Under the pieces are notes generated by a model. The model had not been told where the DNA came from, searched no databases, and saw only the letters and a list, made by a program, of their open reading frames with translations. The translations under genes were made by a program, and so were the position numbers. A DNA stretch of 64,000 nt from Tiliqua scincoides (Eukaryota > Chordata > Lepidosauria > Squamata > Scincidae), in NCBI RefSeq assembly GCF_035046505.1, contig NC_089824.1, forward strand, positions 221,348,596-221,412,595. The letters are read 5' to 3'. This document shows, piece by piece, positions 34,076 to 45,000 of the stretch. Each line of letters begins with the position of its first letter. The first letter of the stretch is position 1.

Positions 34076-34577
34076 AGCGCAATCCTAAGGGCACAATACT
34101 GAGCATAGGTGATACTACTGGTGTCATGAAAGTGCCATAAAGCACTTCCACACCACTGGGAGAGGAAGGAGGCCTCTGCAGTCTGGCCCAAGCGCTGCTC
34201 AGCTCAACAGCTAAGCCCGTGTCTGCCAAGGTAGGCTGGTGAGGAGGTCGGGGGACATGGAAAGGGCAGAAGTGAGGTGTTTCAGTGTGGGGGAGGGAGG
34301 GAGGTGGGTGGGCCCGTGGATTGGCAGGGGGTAAGTGGAGGTGGGGCCAGGATCTAGCACTTACACCAGATCCTATCTCCAATCCTGGGCAGCCCAGAGC
34401 AACTTCAGGCTGCTTGGAGGTGGTGCAGATCTGAGTAGCCCCATTGGGGCTGCTGCCACTTTACTCAGGATAAGGGGAAGTGATGCCCCAAGCTGAGCCA
34501 CTTTCAGCCCCAACCCTACCTTGGATGCAGAACAGGCCCACTGGCCTGCCTGATCCAGGGCAGGTTAGGATTCGGCT
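34076..34577 (+). mobile_element. Family F inverted-terminal element, complete
   Basis: Starts AGCGCAATCCTAAGG and ends GGTTAGGATTCGGCT. It shares the interior order with 28112 (GCAGATCTGAGTAGCCCC, CATTGGGGCTGCTGCC, GGATGCAGAACAGGCCCAC). It is 502 bases long. Confidence 0.65.
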
Positions 34578-35181
34578 ACCCATCTCTCTAAAATCTTTTA
34601 AACACAGATAATCATGCAGAAAATTAACATCATCATATTTAGGCTCACATTAGAATGGAAACAGTCCTGTTTGCACCTAAACTTCTGCAACAGCTGTAAC
34701 CCTGCAGCTGTGTCCCTGACCTCCTATACACCCCTTCAAGGTAAGTGGATCCACAAGCCAGAGAGCTACTGTGGCAGGCCAATTTCCTCCAGATTTGACA
34801 CTGTGTTAAGGAGTATCATGTGTGCATTCCTCAGCCTGGCACACAAAGCTTCCAGTAGCAGCAGCAGCTGCTGTGCACCCAGCATCCAATGTCTCTGTAG
34901 GTAACAAGTGCAGGGGCAGTGGGCAATCCCCTCTTTGCCTCCTTCCTGCTCGCTCCTAAGCAGTAGCTGGACAGAGATCTCAGCTGGACCTGCTGCAGGC
35001 TGGGAGGAGAAGCTCAGGCTGCCTTCCTCACACACACAGACATGTGCTCTGCAGGTGGTCAGCAAATAGAGATGAGACAGGAAAATAAAAGATCCCAGGG
35101 CCCCTCCTTTGGCTCCTGGGCCCCCTTTTTGACCCTGGGCCTGGGTATAAATGACCCCTTTTAGGCTGCAAACCTATCCAC

Positions 35182-35535
35182 CAATGGTCCTCACATATTT
35201 GGCACTGAGACCCACTTTTTAGAATGAGAATCTTGTCAGGACCCACCGGAAGTGATGTCATGACCAGAAGTGACATCATCAAGCAGGAAAATTTTTCACA
35301 ATCCTAGGCTGCAATCCTACCTACACTTACTCAGGAGTAAGCCCCATTAACTATCATGTTAAAAGCATATATAAACTAGCCTGTTAAAAGTACAGATCTC
35401 CCCAAATACAGTCACATCCCATGGCAGCATCAAGTCTAATATATTAAAAATAAAATATTGAAAAGAATGAAGACCCACCTGAAATTAGCTCGCGACCCAC
35501 CTAGTGGGTTCTGACCCACAGTTTGAGAAACACTG
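35182..35535 (-). mobile_element. Family B hAT-like element, complete, - strand
   Basis: Starts CAATGGTCCTCACAT and ends GTTTGAGAAACACTG, with the full reverse family B interior, including CACTTACTCAGGAGTAAG. It ends 350 bases before the PSMF1 start codon. Confidence 0.82.
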
Positions 35536-35544
35536 CTGTACATA

Positions 35545-35612
35545 CTTTGGTGGAAGTAAGCCCCATTGCACACAATGGGACTTACTTCTGAGTAAACATG
35601 CATAAGATTATG
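35545..35612. repeat. Short palindromic repeat next to PSMF1
   Basis: GTAAGCCCCATTG and CAATGGGACTTAC are inverted around a four-base centre. The motif recurs at 53445-53500, 62300-62345 and 63958-64000, and inside family B. Confidence 0.65.
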
Positions 35613-35761
35613 CTCCTACACCCCCCCTAGGCCTGGCCCCCCTGAGAAAGCTCCCTGCACATGGTGATGGGGCAGCCACTCTATAGAGGCCTGGATGCTG
35701 CTGCGTTGCTCACTCTCCCGGCCTCCTTTGCGCTCGGAACCAAAGTGCGGGTCGCGTTCGC

Positions 35762-35770
35762 GGGCGGGGC
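35762..35770 (+). promoter_or_regulatory. GC box (Sp1-type) upstream of PSMF1
   Basis: GGGCGGGGC, a canonical Sp/KLF site, inside the CpG island upstream of the PSMF1 ATG. Confidence 0.55.
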
Positions 35771-35885
35771 CGTTCAAAGGACGGACCGCTACAGTTCTCC
35801 TTCGCGTCGGGCGGTTTCGCTTTCGCCGTGGAAGCGCGGTGCGCCCCCGATTTCCTTCCCCCCGGGATGTGCGTCTTGTAGGGAT

Positions 35886-36014
35886 ATGGCCGGCCTGGAG
35901 CTGCTCTACCGTTCGGTGGCGGCGGACATCGCCTGCCCGCAGGACGCGCTGCTCTGCTACCTGCACTGGAGGCTCATCACGCACCACTACCGCTGCCTGG
36001 GCGCGGGAGAGCAG
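35886..36014 (+). CDS. PSMF1: PSMF1 coding exon 1
   Basis: Encodes residues 1-43, from MAGLELLYRS to GAGEQ, and ends at donor CAG|GTGGGG in phase 0. It lies inside the CpG island. An in-frame ORF continues upstream without a stop, but the family N-terminus starts at this ATG. Intron 1 is only 186 bases long. Confidence 0.95.
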
Positions 36015-39000
36015 GTGGGGCTGCGCCTCTGGCGCCGGGATGGCTCTGTTCCGGTGGCGTAGCTGGAGGGGGGCGGAGCACTCAGCCTGGCAGGGAGGTG
36101 GGCGAGCGGCCCCTCCCTCCGGAGCCGTTCCGGGGGGGGGGCAGAAGTGGTACAATCCAGCAAGAGCTTTGCCTTTCTCTTTTGTTGTGTCATTTCACAG
36201 ACAGGCACCAATGAGAGGAAGTCGGAGATGTTGCCCTCTGGGTGGAACGCAGACAAAGACTTGTATACTCTCCGCTACAAGTCAAAGGATGACTCTCGTG
36301 AGCTGCTCTTGAAGGGAATCATGATGGATGGCAGCATGATCCTCAACGTCATGGTGAGGCCAGGTGCTGTGGGGTGTTGTCTTCCATATCTTGCAGTTGG
36401 GAGGCAGTTTCCCTCCTTGCGACCAGAGTGTATTTTGGGTATGGAGGCATGGTACAGTTGGGGAGGGAGAAGGGGTCAGGTGGCATAGTGCATATTTACT
36501 TTGGGCCCAGTCCTATCCAACTGTCTGGCACCAGTGCAGCCCCAAGGTAAGGGAACAACTGTTCCTTTACATTGAGGAGGCCTTCATGACTGTCCCCCCA
36601 CCACAGGATGCAATGCTTGCCCCATTGGCACAGCTGCATCAATGCTGGAAAGTTGGATAGGATTGGGCCCTTAAAGAATTTATATCCCACCTTTTTCCAC
36701 ATAAGGGCAATTGAGGCTTCTTACAGAATTAAAAACAATAATAACAATTAAAAAACAACAAAACAAACCCCAAACCCCTTTATATTAGGCACTTTGTAAA
36801 TAATTATATGAAGGAGGAAACAGCTGCAAATGGCTTCCCCACCCTCCTTGTGGTGTTATTAAAATGCCCAATATGGGTGCAGAAATTTTTTTAAGCCACA
36901 AGCCTGGGTCACCATGTGAGAGGAGGTAGAGGAAAAAATTGCAGAGCTTGGAGAGAATGAAAAAAGAGTTATGGGGCCCAACTTTCCAGCACTGATGCTG
37001 CCGTGCCAAGGGGCATGCGCTGCATTCTGTGGTGCAGAGGCAGTCACAGAAGCCTCTTCAAGGTATAGGAATGTTTGTTCCCTTACCTCTAGGCTGCACT
37101 GCGGCTGTGCATCTGGCATTCTGAAGTAGCTTACTTAACGTTTATAAACATTTAATGAGCCTTGCTCCTCCTCTCCCTTGCCTTCTCCTTTTTCCCTGTT
37201 TGGTTCAATTCTGTGTACATATGTGAACTAAGTCTTTCAGCTCAGGTAACCTCTCCAGTGACTGGAATCAAGCCTACAATATGGGCCTTGTTATGGAAGA
37301 GAGCCTTTGACCATGTGCCGAGAGCAGTGTCCCTCACCATCAAGTCACTACAGCCAGTATGGTCACCATGGGACCAAGGGAGCTTATTCCAGACTCAGGG
37401 CTGGCCCCAGACCTCTTGGCGGCTGAGGAAGCATGCCAAATGCTACCCCCGTGCCCTGGTGATACCCTCCTTCCATTGGAGGCAAGTGGAGGGGACAGAA
37501 ATGGATGTGCCCTGCAGTTGGCCTCCTGTGGGCTAGCCCTGCTGACACTTGATTTAACACACTGCCACCCCTCCTTCTCCTTCATTCCCAAACTCGATGC
37601 TTTCTCTTTCCTCCTTGCTACAGGATCCCAAGTCACAGAAAGTGGCAGATCTGACCTTGAAAGTGACCAACTACGTAAATCCGGAGCACATGGCTGATTT
37701 TGACAAGTAACTGGTTCTTTTCCAACATCTTAGGCGTCCATCTAGTGAAGTGGCCTTGAAAATGGCACCTGTGGTGCTTCTGCAGCATAAGTTTCTGTAG
37801 GAGGTTTATGATTAGTTAGTTTCTATCGCACCCTTCAAGCAACTTCATCCCAAAGCAACTAACATAAGATATCAGCTAGAACACTGTTTCTTAATCAGTG
37901 GTACTAGTATCACCGGTGGTACTTGAGGTAGTGTCCAGTGGTACTCACAGGACCTCCAGGCCCCTGCCATTTGGCAGTGAGACCAGCAATGCAACATGAC
38001 AAGCAGCAGTAGCAGACTCAACTCAGTAGGCAGAGCTCCAATGTGCACTTTTTACATGCTTGAAAAGCCTTTGTGTCCCCTGAGCCTCTTACCGGTGTTT
38101 GTCACATTGAATCTGACCTCCCAATCTGGACATTAGTGTTGATAACATCATCGCCAGTTACTTCTGGTGCTACTTCCAATAGGTAGAGGATGCAAACTGG
38201 TACAGCAGGGGGACAAATGTTGAGAAACGCTGACTTAGAACAATCAAATGCAATAGTATATTGTATGAAAACAGCATAAAAGCCTCTTAGCAGCAGCAAT
38301 TTATAGTCAAATGAAATAACACATAAAAGCCAACGATCCTTAAGGTCAAGAAAAATGGTCTTTAAGTAGGTTCAGAGAAACCATCAATGAGAGCCAAGTG
38401 AGCCTCCCTGGCCAGTGTGTGCTGGAGTTGAGGTGCTGAGAAGACCCTGTCACAGGGTCATTGCCCATCTCTTCTCCAAAGATGGGGGACCTGTAGAAGG
38501 CTCTCAGGGGCAGATCTTATGAGTCAGGCTCATTCATGTTGGAAGAAGTTGTTCCTAAGGTATATGGGCCCCACGTCAGGGGAAAAACAGCCCTGCTGGA
38601 TCAGAAAAGGAATAAGAAACACCTTTTGTTAATGGCTAGCCAGACCCTTCCAGGAAACCCACAAGCAGGGCATGAAAGCACCGCTACCCCCCCCCCCAGA
38701 ACTGGTGTAGCAACTGTCCAAGGTCTCAGGCGGGTATCTTGCGCAGCACCTCCTGCTTTAGATCCTTTAACTGAAGATGTTGAGGACCTTCTGCATGCAG
38801 AGAAGCATTCTGCCCCCTCTTGAAGGTACTTGCCAGATCTGAACCCACTGCTTCGGGGCCTCAGGCTGCTCTCCGGGGCCATCTTCTAACACAGCAGTTT
38901 CCAAACTGGAGACCACTGTGCACCAGAAATGCCTTCTGTGGTGCCAACAGAGCTTACTGTTCACCAGGGAGCCTCTTGAGCCTCTGATTGCCCCCAATTT

Positions 39001-42000
39001 TCGTGCCAGCCACTCACATTTGCCTGGAAATCTGGGAGCAAAGTCTGCTGGGACAACAGAACCTATAAGCGGCTGGCCTGCACAAAGATTGGGGTTGATC
39101 AAAGGCATGATGAAGAGGCTCCTCAGTGGAATGATAAGCTCTGTTCACGCTGGGGAAGGATCGCAGCAGGAGCTGGATCCAGCCCATGGGTTGGTGTTTG
39201 GTGCCCACTGATCTAACATAAGAAAAGCCCTACTGAATCCTTCTGAAAGCTTATCTAGTCCAACTTCCTGTATCTTACAGTGGCCCAGCACACAAGACAA
39301 CTACGTCCTGTTGCTACTCCCTTGCATCTGGCATCCATCTAGCTCAACCCTGCCTGGCTCTGTACAGACCTAGATAAACTTTACACAATAACTCTCCCCT
39401 GACTTGCAGCACAAGGTCCCTTTCACAGATGCTGCCAGGAACCTTCCATGTGCCAAACAGGTGCTGTGCTCAGAGCTGTAGCCCCTTCTACTGATGAAGC
39501 AGGTGTCTCATTCATTCAAAACCTTTATTCCTCCAGGTGTTCAGCAGAGCCTTTTCTGCTCCCCTTCCAAGCTTCTACAGTCCCACTTCAGCCACCTGTG
39601 ACTTGACCTTCCCAAGTCACAGTTCTTGCCTGTCTCTGTAGGTTATCATCAAGGTTCTCTATTTGTGGAATTTAGAAAAGACAATGCAATTTCTGAGCTA
39701 AGGTGGATTTGCGCAGCCTGAATAAAGTATGCAGATGACGCAAATTTGCCTTGCTTTATTTTGCATAGTTTATTTTGATTTTGCTAGTCATGGAGGGAAG
39801 TAAGGACCCTGAAGTTCCCTGTTCTCTTGGTTGTGGAGGTTCAAGTTTCAGTCTGCAGCAGCATCTCCAGGCAGGGCTGAGAAAAGCCTGAAACTGTCTA
39901 CACTGATTGGAGAGCCACTGCCAATCAGTGTAGACAAGGGACTGACTCGGGGTGAGACTGCTTCCCACATTCCTAATAAATCATACTTGGCCATGCTTCC
40001 AGCTGCAGGGATTTACCAGGCATGAACTGCACACCTCAGGACTTATTACTGATGACCATCCTTGAGGAGTAGATGCAGCAGCAGCAGAAAGGGCTCTGTC
40101 TCTTGGACTCCCCTGTCCCTAAATCTTCAGCAGCAGGAGGCCTCTACTGATGCCCCGAGAGACAGCAGGCAGGCAGACTGGAGACAGTGTTTCTTCAGGT
40201 ATCCTGGCCCCAGACCGTAGATCTGAAAGTGGCTAGAACTGGTGGAATGAATGTGACCTAATAGGGGAGCTATACTAGTTGGCACACTGGGGCAAAAAAT
40301 CAAAACTTTAGATATAGGCTGATGGGTTCTGAGCTGTCTGTGACAGATCAGGAGAGAGATCTTGGGGTGGTGGTGGACAGGTCGATGAAAGTGTCAACCC
40401 AATGTGCGGCGGCAGTGAAGAAGGCCAATTCTATGCTTGGGATCATTAGGAAGGGTATTGAGAACAAAACGGCTAGTATTATAATGCCGTTGTACAAATC
40501 TATGGTAAGGCCACACCTGGAGTATTGTGTCCAGTTCTGGTCGCCACATCTCAAGAAAGACATAGTGGAAATGAAAAAGGTGCAAAAGAGAATGACTAAG
40601 ATGATTGCTGGGCTGGGGCACCTTCCTTATGAGGAAAGGCTACGGTGTTTGGGCCTCTTCAGCCTAGAAAAGAGGCGCCTCAGGGGGGACATGATTGAGA
40701 CATACAAAATTATGCATGGGAAGGATAAAGTGGATAGAGAGATGCTCTTTACACTCTCACATAACACCAGAACCAGGGGACATCCACTAAAATTGAGTGT
40801 TGGGGGGTTACGACAGACAAAAGAAAATATTACTTTACTCAGCGTGTGGCTGATCTGTGGAACTCCTTGCCACAGGATGTGGTGACGGCATCTGGCCTGG
40901 ATGCCTTTAAAAGGGGATTGGACAAGTTTCTGGAGGAAAAATCCATTACGGGTTACAAACCATGATGTGCATGTACAACCTCCTGATTTTCGAAATGGGC
41001 TATGTCAGAATGCCAGATGCAAGGGAGGGCACCAGGATGCAGGTCTCTTGTTGTCTGGTGTGCTCCCTGGGGCATTTGGTGGGCCGCAGTAAGATACAGG
41101 AAGCTGGACTAGATGGGCCTATGGCCTGATCCAGTGGGGCTGTTCTTATGTTCACAGTACCTCCAGCAGAGGCTCTGCTCTGTGTCCAGCCACCATAAGA
41201 AGTGTGGTTGGTAAAGATGTGGGAAGGTTGTGCCCCACAGATTGCAAAACTCCAAAATGTGCAGCCCTCTCCTTATTCTGGGCATTGTGTTGTTCTGTGA
41301 TTAAGGTCAGAATAATATTTACACACACATACACACACACACACCAGTTTTGTATTGCAGCTGTTGTGCTTGTGACATCTGGTTTCATTTTTCCCCCTGT
41401 TGCTGCAGAACCTTCATCTGAGGTTGTTTTAAATCTTGAGTGTTGTAGTCTGTGTTGGTGGATTTCCTCTGGGACTGAAAGGTGGGGTTTAAATATCATT
41501 TAATACAGAACGGCCCCTTCCAACTCACTTTGGCAGCTGTCAAATGGCAATCACATGGGGCAGGATGGCCCAGAACTTCACAGGAAGTGATGTTCTAATG
41601 GCAGTTTCCCTGGCTGTCCCCGAACAGGGTGTACAAGAACACAGATGAGCTGCAGGCTCAGGTTGTCCAGCATATCATCTCTCCATTTGAAACAACCAAA
41701 GAACAGGTCAGCGCCAAGGAACCCAAACGAGAGAAGAACCCTTCCCCTCCCAATCCTCCAGATCATGACCCACTGTGGGTCTCACCTCGGCATCCTCATG
41801 GCAGCCGGCAGCCCAACTGGTGAGTCCCTTTCTTGCTAACAGATCCTGCTGTACAGTCTCCCAGCCTGATGGGACAGAGCAGAAGTACAGAACTTCTGTC
41901 CATGTGCTTGAGGCTACACTGGCCTTATTCTTGCTTCACACGTTCAGCGTCTGGACCCTGGCATGAAATTAAACCCCGCTGGGGCCTCCTCCTCCTCCTC

Positions 42001-45000
42001 TGTGTCAGTGAAAATGCTTTTTGTTTCAGGCCAGATCCCTTGGGACCTTTTGCTGTTGGTGGAGATGATCTGGACCCCTTTGGGTAAGTCAACCCTCTTG
42101 ACCAGAGCAAATGATGGCCAAAATAATATTTGTGTAGGGTGCAGAGTGCTTTGTTGCACTCTGGCCACTGGCTTTTTGTTGGTTACTGATTTGTTGGGTG
42201 TTGTGTATTAAAACAAATAAAGTTGATGGGGATAGCACCAACCCTAGTGTTGCATTTAGGTTGTGCGTATGATATTGTAATTCTGTATGGTCTAGTACGG
42301 GAGGAGGTCCACCATGGGGCGACACAGTGAGCTCTCGTACCAGGTGACATAAGCCCTAGTGAAGCCTCCACTGAGTGGGCGCACAGAACAAATAACGGAA
42401 GTCACCAACTCTGCATATTAACAGTTCTTCCAGCCACTACGTTCTGATTTTCTGTTCACCACGGTCTTTGGGCTATGGGACTTTGCTGAATTTAAGCATT
42501 GAACATCATTCATCATTGTTGGCAACCTTCAGTCTCGAAAGACTATGGTATCGCACTCTGAAAAGTGGTTCTGGCACAGCATCTAGTGTGGCTGAAAAGG
42601 CCACTTTGGAAGTGACAATCCCTTCCACACTGGGAGCAAGTGCAGTCTGTCCCTGGTCTGTCTCCCTGGCTATGGGCCTTCCTTCTTTGCCTCTTTGCCT
42701 CAGACTGTTGGCCAAGTGTCTCTCCAAACTGGGAAAGGCCATGCTGCACAGCCTGCCTCCAAGCGGGCCGCTCAGAGGCCAGGGTTTCCCACCTGTTGAG
42801 GTCCACTCCTAAGGCCTTCAGATCTGAATCCCCAAAAGTTCCGTTCAGATGGCTGTGCTGGAACATTGTGTTTCAGTCAGTGGCCAGCCAGATGCCTCCA
42901 AAAGCAGAGCAAGACAACATTGTGCCAGCCCATGGTGATAATGCACATGGGTTTCCACAAGACAAACACAGAGAAACCCAAGCTGTAGGTGGAGTTTGCT
43001 GTCACTACAAGAAGGGCTTCCTGCCTGACACTACCTCTTCCTTAGCACTTCTCCATGCACGCGGAGGTGTGTACTAAAGTCTGAGTCAGGAGCACAGGAG
43101 GTTTCTGAAGTCATGCCAGAAGAATAGCCCTTCTAGCGGAAGAATGCCAGAAGAAGAGCCCTGCCTCTACTGTGTTGCACATGGCCCAGAACGTTCTGTT
43201 GCCTGGGTGGCAGTTTAGTTGGGCCTTTGCATGTGATGCTAGGGTGGAAAGTCTTGGTTCAGTGTTGCCTTCTATGTGCAAAGCATGGTTTCCGTCTGGT
43301 TCAGTTCTTGTCACCTCTAAGAAGGATTGCCAGAAGTCAGGTGAGGAAAGGCTCCTGAGTGAGGCAGGGAGAGATGCTGCCAGTCCTGGGCTACGTGGAT
43401 CCGTAGTCTGGATCGGATTGAGGCGGCTTAGTGTTCATTCAAAAACCTGCCAGCCATTGGCATCGGGGCCAGATGCCAGTCCAAGAAACTTGGGGTGAAA
43501 TGTGTGCATTGAGGTCTCCCTCTGTGTCATTTTGGGTCACTTGTTCTGCTTTCGAGGTCCAGATTTTTGAAGTGCATGTTTTTGGATGACTGCTGTGCCT
43601 GCAGTGAAATGCTGCTGCTTTGCCCATCAGCCTATTTGTGCTGAAGTGTGAATTCGCTGCCAGGTGGGTGCCATGCTCGGGTAACCCACGTCTTCACTAA
43701 CCAGGGTGAACCAGAGTCTGAATACAGATGTGCTTCCTTTTACCTGTCTGTTCTAACATCTTCTTCTGCTCAGGCACCGAAGAGGGGGAATGATCTCTGA
43801 TCCACTTCGATCAGGATTCCCAAACCCCATCATTGACCCATCAGCAGGACTCCCCAGCAGGCTTCCTCCAGGCTCTGTTCCTCCTGGCGCCAGATTTGAC
43901 CCATTTGGACCCCCCGGCGCCAGCCGTGGTCGGTGAGTATTGGAGTCATAAGCTTGGAGTTTGGATTGTCTAACTGTGGCATTCAGGGTGGAAGGAGGGG
44001 TTAACTTGGATGAGCTTCTGCTGGTAGGGGGCACCAGGTGAATAAAGTTGCCATCCTATTCATGCACTACACCAGTGATTTTGAACCTTTTTCGTCTTGC
44101 GGCACACTGACAAGGCACTAAAATTGTCAAGGCACACCATCAGGTTTTTGACCATTAACAAGGCACACCATGCTGCCAGTGGGGGCCTCACATCCCTATT
44201 GGCCCTACTAATAAATGACCTTCCCCCAAATTCCTGTGGCACACCTGTGGACCACTCGCGGCACACCAGTGTGTCACGGCACAGTGGTAGAAAATGGCTG
44301 CACTACACAGTGTAATTATTGGGATCCGCAGACTCTACTCTTGCAAATTCAGTCTGCTTTGAAGTGTTGCATCTCCTGCCCATGTCACCCCTCCCCAAGC
44401 AAACTGTGAAAGGACTGTGTATTGTGACTGAGATGCATGGAATTTCGCTTTCCATCCATTCCTGCTTTCTTTAATTCTGAATCTCCTTCTCAAGTCACAC
44501 TTGCGGAAGGGAGTGGTCTGTGCAACAGCTACATTGTCACTGTATTTGGGAGGTCAGACAACCAGGGATGGAGTCATTCTGTTCTGGGAAAGTCTGAACA
44601 CCGTCATTAATCCCATCTGCGGCTGAATGTGGAGGTGAAGAGATGAGCAGTCATTAATGCCATCCACCAAAGAGTTCCTTAATTAGCTTATGACCGTGGG
44701 CACAGTCACCCGGACCCAGTTTTGTTCTGGCCTGCATTACCCTTAGCGGGGGACCTGCTTGGAATTTGGCTGTTAACTGGGCAAAGTGTCACTTTCTGAA
44801 TTGACAGTCCCCTTGTATTTAGCAGGGCAGCGAAGCAACCGTCCCTCCTTACCCTAGCAGAACATCTTTTTCAGTGACCCTTTGCTGGTGTCTCTTTTGT
44901 TTGTTGTTGTTGTTGTTGTTGTTGTTTTTAAGATGTGGGCCTTTGGGGTCAGAAACCTATTTGTTTGTTCTTTGCTGTGTGAGCAGCTTTGAACTTTTTT

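Larger units (their letters stand above)
33319..34880. repeat. Long inverted repeat, arms about 280 bases, spacer about 1 kb
   Basis: The left arm 33319-33595 and right arm 34590-34880 are reverse complements over ordered blocks: ACAGTGTCAAATCTGGGAGG, GCTTGTGGATCCACTTACC, ACCTAAATATGATGATG, AATTTTCTGCATGAT and TTTAAAAGATTTTA. By eye they are roughly three-quarters identical. The spacer holds two other elements (33650-34025 and 34076-34577). It is either one long-TIR transposon broken open by later insertions or two copies in opposite orientation. Confidence 0.75.
35690..36140 (+). promoter_or_regulatory. PSMF1: CpG island and likely promoter of PSMF1
   Basis: Dense CG dinucleotides appear abruptly here in otherwise CpG-poor DNA, spanning the 5' flank, exon 1 and the start of intron 1. 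A GC box (GGGCGGGGC) lies at 35762-35770, about 115 bases before the ATG. There is no TATA box at a convincing place. The likely reading is a housekeeping promoter with dispersed start sites. The transcription start cannot be fixed from the sequence. Confidence 0.8.

Noticed and set aside
1-35600. Exons of RSPO4 or ANGPT4 (upstream neighbours of PSMF1 in human)
   Set aside because: I looked for the Cys-rich furin-like repeats and fibrinogen-like blocks in the translated frames and saw none.
35616-36312. ORFs of 179 and 205 codons around PSMF1 exon 1
   Set aside because: They are antisense or out of frame to PSMF1 and run through the CpG island and an intron.
36354-36488. Read-through ORF extending PSMF1 exon 2 into intron 2
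   Set aside because: The donor GTGAGG at 36354 fits the family exon boundary and the extension has no similarity to PI31.
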